Assembly (NCBI GenBank): GCA_023480665.1
Contig: JAMCWR010000003.1
Location: 1-64,000 of the forward strand
From: Gammaproteobacteria bacterium
GTDB taxonomy: Bacteria > Pseudomonadota > Gammaproteobacteria > UBA9339
DNA: 64,000 nt
Reading direction: 5' to 3'
Part shown: piece by piece, positions 27,418 to 35,354 of the stretch
How the letters are laid out: every line of letters starts with the position of its first letter
Position numbering within the stretch: the stretch's first letter is position 1
Made by a program: the position numbers and the translations under genes
Notes under the pieces: generated by a model
The model's database searches: none
Told to the model about the DNA's origin: nothing
What the model saw: the letters and a program-made list of their open reading frames with translations, nothing else

Positions 27418-29769
27418 TTAAAACACTACTGTATCACCACCCATAGCTGACTTACGGTTAAATGTATTTTTAGTTTGAGTTAGCTTACTACCCACAGTGT
27501 AAATTCCATACCCTAAACCATCAAAACCGTGCAAACCATTTGATGTTATATTGAACGTAGTAAATCGCGCATTTACTGTGCTGGAATTAGCAAAAATACC
27601 TGCCGCTGCCTCATTAGCATTTGCCATCAGAGTAGCTTTAGAAATATTTAATGTACTTCCGGTGTCAACATAAGCAGCAAAAGCTGCTGCTTGATATGAA
27701 TCAGAATCAGCTTTGATAGTTCCGCCTGTTATATTCGCGACACTGCTGCTTAATAACTCTATACCATAACTTGTTACAGTATTTGCCCCTGAGGCATGTG
27801 TAGTTGCGCTAATTGTCGCTCTAGTGCTGTTTACATTTACAGTGCTATTATCAGCTGAAATACCATAGGCCTGTACGGTTGCATCGTTATTGCCACTCAC
27901 ACTTGCATTAGCAGTTATCGCTGGTTTTGTTCCTTGCAGAGTCACACTACTATTTTTCGAAACTTCAATGCCATACGCTTTTGCTGTGGCACCATTTTGT
28001 GTTGTTGCAATAGCGCTAACACTACTGTTATCTATTTTTATCTTATTTTTTGTTGGACCAAAAATACCGTAAGCCATTGTGGTTTGAGCGCCAGATGCAG
28101 TTGCTGCTGCGGTAATAGTAGAGCCATTTAAAACATTCAAAGTACTCTGATAAATATAAATGCCAGTAGCGCTGCTAGCTGTAATACTGGCATTAACCGC
28201 GCGATTGGTTGCAATTATGTCACTATTGTCTAAAGTCAAAATACTATTACTAACATCAATCCCTCGCGTATAATCAGCGGAATCCTGCAAAAAAGAAATA
28301 ACAGAAGAATTTTTGATAAAAATATTGTCGGCATAATTAATAAGAATCCCTGTAGCATAGCCATCATTAGCGTTAGTTGCGCCAACATTAATATTATTCA
28401 AAGTAATATCTTTAATATGATTACCACCAGTGCCAGTAATTGTTATCCCAACATTTTGTGTTCCATCGTTGTTAGTAAAACGCAATGAATCAAGAGTATT
28501 ACTTCCAAGCAAGGTCATACCCCCTTGCAACAAAGCCCTATCATTGCCATTTGCAGGCCGCACAAAATCACTTGTCCGCCCGTAAATTGACATGCCAGAT
28601 TTAACTGTTAACTGTCCTTGAGTAGTAGAATCGGAAGCATATGTACCCGGCTTAAGATATAATTTAGTAGTTTTTTGTTTAGCATAAATACTATCTAAGG
28701 TTGCTTGATCAATACTGTCATAAGGGTGCTCATACGTGCCATCTTCAGTATCATTTTTTACACGTTTTCTAACATTTGAATTATCTGATTCAAAGAACCA
28801 AATGTCATTTTCTTCTGTAGATAAAGCACTGCTAATATAATGTTTCTTGATAATTGGTGTTGCCGTACCTTGCTCACGGGAAGCAATATAATGTTCTACA
28901 GGATCAGATAATCTTTCAGCAAGGTCATGATCTTTGCTTGTATTACCGCCAATAGTAATTCGCAAAGCTAAAGTAAAAATATTTTTATTTTGGTTGTCGT
29001 AACTATCAACCGCCAAAAAAGAAAAATGATTATTTAAATCATATTTAATTCGCGCTTCGCCGCCATACATATCATGTGAATCATTAAAACGATAATAATA
29101 TGGACCTGCATAAAAGCTCAAACCCTTGATCTTTGCTACATGATATCCTACTTCCGCATCTCCACCGCTCCCTGCTTGCTCCAAATCCTTTATCCACCTA
29201 TCTAGCATTTGATGCTCACGAAAAGCAACAAACTCATAATCACCAAAATCTTCGGCATAACCTTCTTGAGTACTCCAACTTTTTACACCAATAGGAAAAT
29301 AACCATTTACACGAAAATCCCATGCTTTTCCCAAACATTCCAAGCCCGGATTGGCAACCCATAATTCATGTTTATCTGGAGTCAAATTACGCGACAAAAA
29401 TAAATAACCACCAAAAATTTGAGCTTGATTTACTAGTTGACGATACCCTGCCCCTAAACCTAGCAATGAACTATCTTGATTAGCGCTATACTGCCCTTCT
29501 AAATCAGCATATAATATATGGTCAAAATTTGCCAAAACCGGGAGAAAAAAATTACCCTGGAAAGAACCGTTACCATTACTCATATCAATTTGTGCGCTTA
29601 GAGATGGCGGTATATTGGTGAGTAAAAAAAGTGTGTTATTAGGTATGTTAGGCTGATTTGCAAAAACTGGCGCTGAGATAAAATTAATTGCTAATGTAAT
29701 TAACCAATATTTTTTCTTAAGAAGGGTATTTATGAGATCACTAAAACTACTTGTGATGTTTTTTTCCAT
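27418..29769 (-). CDS. Surface protein: outer-membrane barrel with beta-helix passenger (inverse-autotransporter-like)
   Basis: The 783-residue protein has a signal peptide with a long n-region (cleavage near VFA-NQ, about residue 38). Residues about 55-275 are a barrel-like domain (GAGYRQLVNQAQIFGGYLFLSR, ending FTLALRITIGG), followed by a linker and a Ser/Thr/Asn-rich beta-helix passenger to the end. Barrel-first order is that of inverse autotransporters (intimin/invasin type), though the passenger is a beta-helix, not Ig-like. It is paralogous to the protein at 58217: both have IYGRT-x-(D/N)-(F/Y) and (N)DGTQ(N/D)-x-GI segments. Its 5' end overlaps the divergent subtilase gene by 38 bp. 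A role in adhesion is inferred. Confidence 0.82.
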   Translation of the reverse strand: MEKNITSSFSDLINTLLKKKYWLITLAINFISAPVFANQPNIPNNTLFLLTNIPPSLSAQIDMSNGNGSFQGNFFLPVLANFDHILYADLEGQYSANQDSSLLGLGAGYRQLVNQAQIFGGYLFLSRNLTPDKHELWVANPGLECLGKAWDFRVNGYFPIGVKSWSTQEGYAEDFGDYEFVAFREHQMLDRWIKDLEQAGSGGDAEVGYHVAKIKGLSFYAGPYYYRFNDSHDMYGGEARIKYDLNNHFSFLAVDSYDNQNKNIFTLALRITIGGNTSKDHDLAERLSDPVEHYIASREQGTATPIIKKHYISSALSTEENDIWFFESDNSNVRKRVKNDTEDGTYEHPYDSIDQATLDSIYAKQKTTKLYLKPGTYASDSTTQGQLTVKSGMSIYGRTSDFVRPANGNDRALLQGGMTLLGSNTLDSLRFTNNDGTQNVGITITGTGGNHIKDITLNNINVGATNANDGYATGILINYADNIFIKNSSVISFLQDSADYTRGIDVSNSILTLDNSDIIATNRAVNASITASSATGIYIYQSTLNVLNGSTITAAATASGAQTTMAYGIFGPTKNKIKIDNSSVSAIATTQNGATAKAYGIEVSKNSSVTLQGTKPAITANASVSGNNDATVQAYGISADNSTVNVNSTRATISATTHASGANTVTSYGIELLSSSVANITGGTIKADSDSYQAAAFAAYVDTGSTLNISKATLMANANEAAAGIFANSSTVNARFTTFNITSNGLHGFDGLGYGIYTVGSKLTQTKNTFNRKSAMGGDTVVF

Positions 29770-31108
29770 ATGCCTATTCCAATATTCTTTTGCGGATAGC
29801 GAACTAAATCCCTATCGCATCATTATAAAATTAAAAAATATGCCTGAAGTTGCAACATTAGCTGCAATTAAACCACACATCAGCGACCTAGAAAACACTA
29901 TTGGCATAACAATTAATAAAGTACAAGTCATGTCCGGAGGGGATTATATCCTTTCTTTTGCGGCCGAACAGATCCAACAACTTGCAAAGAAAAATAATAC
30001 CACAAATAGTATAGCTTTTGACAATTTAATCAAGCTGCTGCAAGCAAGAAACGATGTGCAATTTGCTGTGCTAGATCGCATAATAACGTTAGATCCTAGA
30101 GAAATGAAAGCTATTAATATATCCGTAACACCATCACACGATAAGCAATGGGATGAACAGATTCCTGAAAACTCTACGCCTGCAAAACCAAGTTGGGGGG
30201 TAAACTTAGATAATGCGTGGAATATTACCAAAGGAGATAACGTCGTCGTTGCTGTAGTTGATAGTGGGATTGCAAGCAATAAAGCTCTCAATGCTAATGT
30301 ACTGCCTGGTTATAATTTCTATGATAATAACACGGACCCTACTGACCCAGGGGGAGAGAGTGATTATCATGGAACACATGTTGCCGGTACAATTGCTGCC
30401 AATGGAGATATCTTTGGTATGGCTCCTAATGCAAAAATTGTTCCAATTTTAGTTTTAAAACCGAAGGCCTCGGATGATCAAATAATAGATGGAATGAATT
30501 GGGCGGTTAATATTCATGCAGATGGGGTACCTGACAATAAAAATATTGCGCATGTAATCAACTTAAGCCTCGGGGGGTCCGCCCCTTCGTGTTCCCAAGC
30601 GTATCAAGATGCGATTAATAATATTCGTGCCAAAGGAGCAACTATTGTAATTGCCGCCGGAAATGAAAACATGGATGCAAGCAAATCTTCGCCTGGCAAC
30701 TGTGCCAATGTTATTACAGTTGCTGCAACTAATGCTCGAGGAATTCGCGCACCCTATTCCAATTATGGCTCTCTAGTAACGTTAGCTGCACCAGGAGGCA
30801 TGACCCCATTTGGAATTACTTCGGTAACCGGTATTTTATCAACAATAAAAGATGATTTCGTTTATTATGAAGGTACAAGTATGGCGGCTCCACACATTGC
30901 TGGAATCGTTGCGTTAATGTATGCAATTAGAATAAAAAACCAAAAAACCACTACTCCGGATCAAATAAAATCTTGGCTAACTTCATCAGCACATAAGTTT
31001 GCCTCTTATCCTGAAACTATTGAATTTAACTGTGTGGGAACAAAAACTTGCGGCGCTGGATTAGTTGACGCTCTGGCGGCAGTAAAAGCCGCTCAAGCTG
31101 CACCATAA
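29732..31108 (+). CDS. Secreted subtilisin-like serine protease (S8)
   Basis: This 458-residue secreted protease has a signal peptide ending near YSFA, a propeptide (residues about 22-130, inhibitor I9-like) and the catalytic domain. The triad is visible: Asp in VVAVVDSGI, His in YHGTHVAGTIAANG, Ser in EGTSMAAPHIAGIVAL, with the oxyanion Asn in IVIAAGNEN. The ATG at 29732 has an AAGAAGGG ribosome-binding site lying inside the coding region of the divergent surface protein. Co-expression with that protein is suggested, perhaps for passenger processing or host proteolysis. Confidence 0.94.
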   Translation: MRSLKLLVMFFSICLFQYSFADSELNPYRIIIKLKNMPEVATLAAIKPHISDLENTIGITINKVQVMSGGDYILSFAAEQIQQLAKKNNTTNSIAFDNLIKLLQARNDVQFAVLDRIITLDPREMKAINISVTPSHDKQWDEQIPENSTPAKPSWGVNLDNAWNITKGDNVVVAVVDSGIASNKALNANVLPGYNFYDNNTDPTDPGGESDYHGTHVAGTIAANGDIFGMAPNAKIVPILVLKPKASDDQIIDGMNWAVNIHADGVPDNKNIAHVINLSLGGSAPSCSQAYQDAINNIRAKGATIVIAAGNENMDASKSSPGNCANVITVAATNARGIRAPYSNYGSLVTLAAPGGMTPFGITSVTGILSTIKDDFVYYEGTSMAAPHIAGIVALMYAIRIKNQKTTTPDQIKSWLTSSAHKFASYPETIEFNCVGTKTCGAGLVDALAAVKAAQAAP

Positions 31109-31201
31109 AAACATTATCAGGATTCGATAACCTGCAATTCAAGGGCTTTATGTTTTTAAATTTAAAATATTTTTCCTACTTGCAATACTTTTCTTGATAT
31201 T

Positions 31202-31255
31202 AATTGACAACAATTATGGCATTTATTATGATAATTGCCATAATTGTTGTCAATT
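31202..31255 (+). promoter_or_regulatory. Promoter embedded in a 20-bp-arm palindrome
   Basis: Arms 31202-31221 and 31236-31255 are perfect reverse complements around a 14-nt centre. A near-consensus promoter lies inside: TTGACA at 31204-31209, a 17-bp spacer, and TATGAT at 31227-31232. The -35 is within the left arm and the -10 in the loop. The right arm would occupy the start of the transcript or block initiation if bound. It drives the DUF4143 ATPase gene starting at 31270. Confidence 0.8.
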
Positions 31256-31269
31256 GATTGGGATATATT

Positions 31270-32412
31270 ATGATGCAAATTCAACGTTATTTTGATGTGC
31301 GAAAAGCCCTTGCAAAAAAATCGGTTTTTTTATTTGGCCCGCGCCAAACTGGCAAATCATGGCTTATCCGACACACCTTTACGACTGAAAAAATTTATAA
31401 TTTATTAGATCATGAAACCTTCTTAAAACTGAATCGTAACCCCCAAAGAATTAGAGAAGAGATTACTAAAAATGATAGTTTAATTATTATTGACGAGATT
31501 CAGCGCTTACCTCTACTTTTAAATGAAGTTCATCTAATGATTGAAGAATCAGGACTACGCTTTTTGCTAACCGGCTCAAGTGCCAGAAAGCTTCGGCGTG
31601 GCGACGTAAATTTATTAGGTGGAAGAGCGCATGAAAAACATTTGCATCCGCTTAGCTTCTGTGAATTAAAAAATAATTTTGATCTGGTGCGAGCAATTAA
31701 TTTTGGGCTGCTTCCTTCAATCTATTTATCTGAAAATCCCGAAGAAGATTTACGTGCATATATTGGACTTTATCTTAAAGAAGAAATTTCTGCAGAAGGA
31801 TTAATACGCAATGTTCCAGCATTTAGTAGATTTTTAGAAGTAGCAGCAATATGTAACGGCAAACTTATAAATTACAGCAAAATTGCAAATGACGCTCAAG
31901 TACCACGCACAACAATTCAAGAATATTTTCAAATTCTAAAAGATACTTTAATTGCATATGAAGTACTACCATGGAAAAAATCTATAAAAAGAAAACCTAT
32001 TAGTACTTCTAAATTTTATTTTTTTGATACGGGCATAACTAGATTTCTTCAGAATAGAAATGTAATAAAAATTGGTTCTCCTGAGTTTGGCGAAGCTTTG
32101 GAACATTATATTTTTCATGAGCTAAAATCATATGCAGATTATAAACAGATCCATCAGGGGGTTAATTATTGGCGTTCAACTTCAGGATTTGAGGTTGACT
32201 TTATTCTTGGGGACTCTGCTGCTATTGAGGTAAAATCCAGCAAAAATATTTCATCTGGCGATTTAAAAAACCTTCGAGCTTTACGTGAAGAAAAAAAACT
32301 CAAAACATATATTTTGGTTTGTTTGGAAAATACACCAAGAACTTCTGAACAAATTAATATCCTTCCGTGGAAGGTGTTTTTAGAAAATTTATGGGCTGGA
32401 AAAATTATTTAA
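31270..32412 (+). CDS. AAA ATPase with DUF4143 domain
   Basis: This second member of the family in the window has about 380 residues. Walker A is FGPRQTGKSW, Walker B LIIIDEIQRLP, sensor FLLTGSSARKL. HPLSFCEL is typical of the family and the C-terminal nuclease-like block reads GFEVDFILGDSAAIEVKSS with the expected Asp and Glu-x-Lys. It belongs to a different subfamily from the gene at 3225 (shorter, different sensor and linker). The ATG at 31270 is used; the open frame begins at a TTG inside the promoter palindrome, which is unlikely to be the start. It is monocistronic and followed by a MITE. Confidence 0.87.
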   Translation: MMQIQRYFDVRKALAKKSVFLFGPRQTGKSWLIRHTFTTEKIYNLLDHETFLKLNRNPQRIREEITKNDSLIIIDEIQRLPLLLNEVHLMIEESGLRFLLTGSSARKLRRGDVNLLGGRAHEKHLHPLSFCELKNNFDLVRAINFGLLPSIYLSENPEEDLRAYIGLYLKEEISAEGLIRNVPAFSRFLEVAAICNGKLINYSKIANDAQVPRTTIQEYFQILKDTLIAYEVLPWKKSIKRKPISTSKFYFFDTGITRFLQNRNVIKIGSPEFGEALEHYIFHELKSYADYKQIHQGVNYWRSTSGFEVDFILGDSAAIEVKSSKNISSGDLKNLRALREEKKLKTYILVCLENTPRTSEQINILPWKVFLENLWAGKII

Positions 32413-32488
32413 AAAATTTATATATTATAACAAAAACTTTCATTATTTCTTGATATTTCTAGTATTTTTAAGTCAAATGTCATTTTGG

Positions 32489-32652
32489 GGCGTTGTTGAA
32501 TAATTCATGGTAGGTTCTAGTCAGCGCGTTTTTGCTAAAGGACCCAACAAAATAAAAAAATTATTTTTTTAATATGTTGGGTTCGCTCGAGCAAAGCACG
32601 AGCTTAACTAGAACCTACATTTTTACATAAATATGTAATTATTCAACAAAGC
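32489..32652. mobile_element. MITE with IS903-like (IS5 family) ends
   Basis: The ends GGCGTTGTTGAATAATT (left) and the complement of GCTTTGTTGAATAATT (right) closely match the known IS903 terminal repeat (GGCTTTGTTGAATAAATC). The 9-bp direct repeat TCATTTTGG flanks it at 32480-32488 and 32653-32661, the duplication length made by IS903. Inside are further nested arms (32510-32521 with 32607-32618; ACCCAACA with TGTTGGGT), so the roughly 164-bp element folds into one long hairpin and encodes nothing. Confidence 0.78.
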
Positions 32653-32676
32653 TCATTTTGGTGAAGAGTTAGAAGA

Positions 32677-33351
32677 TTAAGTCGAAGCTAAGATCTTTTG
32701 AAATTTATTGAGAGTTACTTTATGGCTATCACGGCTTTGAAAAATTGCTGAGCCAATTACAAAAGTATCGGCGCCAGCTTTAGCTATTAAATCAATATTA
32801 TCTAACTTAACTCCTCCATCAACTTCAAGCAGAATATTTGACTTTTTGTGGGAATCAATTAGCTTTCGCACAGCAGAAACCTTTGGCAAAACACTTTTAA
32901 TAAATTTTTGCCCACCAAAACCAGGATTAACTGACATTAATAAAATCAGGTCTAATTTATCCCACAGGAATTCTAAATAGTCTAAGGGTGTGGCAGGATT
33001 AAATGCGAGCCCTGCTTTCAGACCAGCGTCACGAATTAATTGTAAGCTACGATCAATATGCTCCGAAGCCTCAGGATGGATGGTAATGTAATCAGCACCG
33101 GCTTTGGCAAAATCTAAAATTAAATTATCCACCGGCTTTGTCATTAGATGCACATCAATTGGTGCTTTAATTCCATATTTTTTTAAGGCACTGCAAACAA
33201 TCGGGCCAACAGTCAAATTTGGTACATAATGATTATCCATTACATCAAAATGTATCATATCCGCACCAGCTTCGATAACACTCGTTACTTCTGCGCCAAG
33301 TTTCGCAAAATCCGCATTCAAAATTGAGGCTGCAATTTTATAGTTTTGCAT
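32677..33351 (-). CDS. rpe: Ribulose-phosphate 3-epimerase
   Basis: Rpe interconverts ribulose-5-P and xylulose-5-P. This is a 224-residue TIM barrel with the family motifs [46 protein letters not shown] and [12 protein letters not shown], including the metal-binding His and catalytic Asp positions. It has a GGAG ribosome-binding site. Together with rpiA at 21709 it supplies the reversible pentose phosphate branch. Confidence 0.97.
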   Translation of the reverse strand: MQNYKIAASILNADFAKLGAEVTSVIEAGADMIHFDVMDNHYVPNLTVGPIVCSALKKYGIKAPIDVHLMTKPVDNLILDFAKAGADYITIHPEASEHIDRSLQLIRDAGLKAGLAFNPATPLDYLEFLWDKLDLILLMSVNPGFGGQKFIKSVLPKVSAVRKLIDSHKKSNILLEVDGGVKLDNIDLIAKAGADTFVIGSAIFQSRDSHKVTLNKFQKILAST

Positions 33352-33458
33352 GTTTTCTCCATATCAATAACATATCGCGTGTTTCAAAAGCCTTGCAATA
33401 ATATAACACCACGCTCAAATCAGAACAACAAAACAAACTATGATGGATTATAATTTAA

Positions 33459-33846
33459 TTAACCAACCCTTACAGAACTACCAGGCTTTGGCAAAAGACG
33501 GGCTGATTGCTCCTCAAGCATAACAGCTGATGCCGATGGTTCTAACAATGAAGCGCTATTTGCTTGCTGCCAAAACTGTGCAGAGTTAGAGAATAATGCA
33601 GAACGTTGCTGTGTTGATAACCTTAAGTTTCGCGCAAATAATTCTTGTCTTGGAATAAACTCAGGCCAAAGCCGTCCACTTGTATTTGTATGAATAACAG
33701 TAACTAGATCGGGGTCGGTTTGCTCGATTTCTTTTTTAGCTATCTCCTCTAAATCTGCATTTTTTTCGGAAAGGCTTCGGATAACCTCACCAATTCGAGT
33801 TATTTTGTTATTTATTTCTGCAAGCTGACTCGACGAGGTTTTTTTT
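33459..33846 (-). pseudogene. C-terminal tail of lysozyme-like protein copy 1, out of frame
   Basis: Past the 8-A tract at 33839-33846, the frame shifted by one base stays open for about 125 codons to a TAA at 33459. It reads KTSSSQLAEINNKITRIGEV..., has protein-like composition with a probable coiled coil and a Glu/Ser-rich end (LEEQSARLLPKPGSS), but no start codon of its own. The upstream frame stops 38 bp beyond the tract. Either the gene is broken or slippage on the A-run joins the frames. The same situation exists in copy 2. Confidence 0.6.
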
Positions 33847-34359
33847 CGTGTTAATAATTATTCTAATCAATTTTATTAGCTTCGGAATTTCTCTTTCTAG
33901 ATAATCAAATTCTTCTACGTAATTGTCAGATTCACCAACAAGACTTGAACGCTTAGCTGTTACATTTCTTTTATATGCAAATAATACTTTTTGAGATCTT
34001 TCTAGATTTGCAACCTCATCATCTGATAATTTGTGTTGTCTATTCCATGGCCATGTAAAGAGCGAGTATTTTTTTGCCATACCAATTAAATATTGAGTAA
34101 CTGTGATCCATTCATTAAAAGACAATGGCTGATGGAATGTAGAGTTTCTAACTGCCCTTAGCCTTGACGTTTCAATATCTTGTAAATTTAATTCCGAAAG
34201 AGTGGCCTGTGCGGTGGGAGATTCTGCGACAGGAGCAGCCCCTAAATAACCACTGATTGAATTATAAGCAGCGCTACATGCGCTTGACACAAAATGCACT
34301 GCCGCTACTGGATAATACCAATACCATGGTACAGTAGTGTGAGAGGCGGAGGAGGTTTG
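33471..34359. repeat. 889-bp direct repeat, copy 1
   Basis: The segment aligns without gaps to 37635-38523 (constant offset 4164). I see one mismatch, at the edge (33475 versus 37639), and otherwise identical sequence where compared. It covers the shared 3' part of the two lysozyme-like genes. Outside it the paralogues are clearly diverged, so the repeat is more recent than the gene duplication. Confidence 0.92.
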
Positions 34360-35256
34360 GGCAATATTGATAGATTTTAGATGATTATCATTTCGCTCTG
34401 ATATTACAGCTGCGGTTTTGACTGCTTTTGGCACTGCCTCAATATGTGCTGAATTGCTATTTTCATCTTTAAGTTTATGTGGTTGATTCTTTTTCGCCGC
34501 AATTTTAGCGACATCTTTTTCGTGTTCTTCTTCGGTTACATCTTCTATAACAACCCCAGATGGTTTTTGCGCAACTTGCTGCGTTAAAGCAGAAGTTTCA
34601 AGGAAAGAATGTTGGTACTTTACAGATGTTTCAAGAGTATCTCCAGAAAGTAAAATCGTATTTCCGTCGGAAAGTCTAACTAAATTTGGTATAAAACCAT
34701 ACCCCAAAGATGCAATAGGGCCAATGGACGATAGATTGGCATCAAACATCTGTGCCTGCATTGGGATTGGCTTATAACCATCACCCCATGCATATAGTAA
34801 ACAGTTATTATTCAGAGCTGTTATTGCAACACCGGTTTTTGGCATGCTCATGGTAGATAAAATTACCACTTTCACTTCTCTATCATTATCATCACGCAGT
34901 GATACCTGAACAGAATCTCTTCTTGTGGATCGGTTATTAAGAATTTTTGCTATCACATAACCATTTGGAAGCAACGCAACATCCATGTTGTCATAAGCTA
35001 AATTAAACGAGCGAATTATTTTTAGATTAAAATCTATACGCACACACTCAAAGAAAAATAAAGTGCTAGTGCCCCTACCAACTGTCGCAAGCATTTCATT
35101 TGCATTTAATGGCAAGGCAGTAGTTACATCATAATACACATCGTAAGTTGATCCAGTACTACCAAGTTGCACAATGCTAGTTAAAGCATCACCGTTTTGA
35201 TTGAAGATTTGACCATAGAATTTTGAGGAAAGACGCATCGGCGGATTAAGCGGCAA
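33808..35256 (-). CDS. Lysozyme-like protein copy 1, middle/C-terminal segment (frameshifted)
   Basis: This 482-codon open frame continues the protein started at 37019. The same frame is open upstream to about 35460, across codons reading FTNCDSTYNGNIVFIYGKDN, so it is not an independent gene; its nominal start is a TTG at 35256. It contains several degenerate repeats of about 50 residues (LPNGN-Y... then I-x-D-x-NG-x-L) like those of RTX adhesins and toxins, then a polar linker. From 34359 on it has the segment shared with copy 2, including a hydrophobic stretch (VPWYWYYPVAAVHFVSSACSA) and a helical C-terminus. It stops at 33808 just after the A-tract frameshift. Confidence 0.7.
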   Translation of the reverse strand: MPLNPPMRLSSKFYGQIFNQNGDALTSIVQLGSTGSTYDVYYDVTTALPLNANEMLATVGRGTSTLFFFECVRIDFNLKIIRSFNLAYDNMDVALLPNGYVIAKILNNRSTRRDSVQVSLRDDNDREVKVVILSTMSMPKTGVAITALNNNCLLYAWGDGYKPIPMQAQMFDANLSSIGPIASLGYGFIPNLVRLSDGNTILLSGDTLETSVKYQHSFLETSALTQQVAQKPSGVVIEDVTEEEHEKDVAKIAAKKNQPHKLKDENSNSAHIEAVPKAVKTAAVISERNDNHLKSINIAQTSSASHTTVPWYWYYPVAAVHFVSSACSAAYNSISGYLGAAPVAESPTAQATLSELNLQDIETSRLRAVRNSTFHQPLSFNEWITVTQYLIGMAKKYSLFTWPWNRQHKLSDDEVANLERSQKVLFAYKRNVTAKRSSLVGESDNYVEEFDYLEREIPKLIKLIRIIINTKKNLVESACRNK

Positions 35257-35354
35257 TACATGAAAAAAAGCAAAGTTGCCATTTGGTAAAGTTGTAGCGC
35301 GAAAAGCATTACCATTATAAACATAATATTCATCAGTGGTGATCGTTATTGGTT

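Noticed and set aside
33352-33458. Possible small gene between rpe and the lysozyme-like tail
   Set aside because: No open frame of useful length; the region is the rpe promoter and leader.
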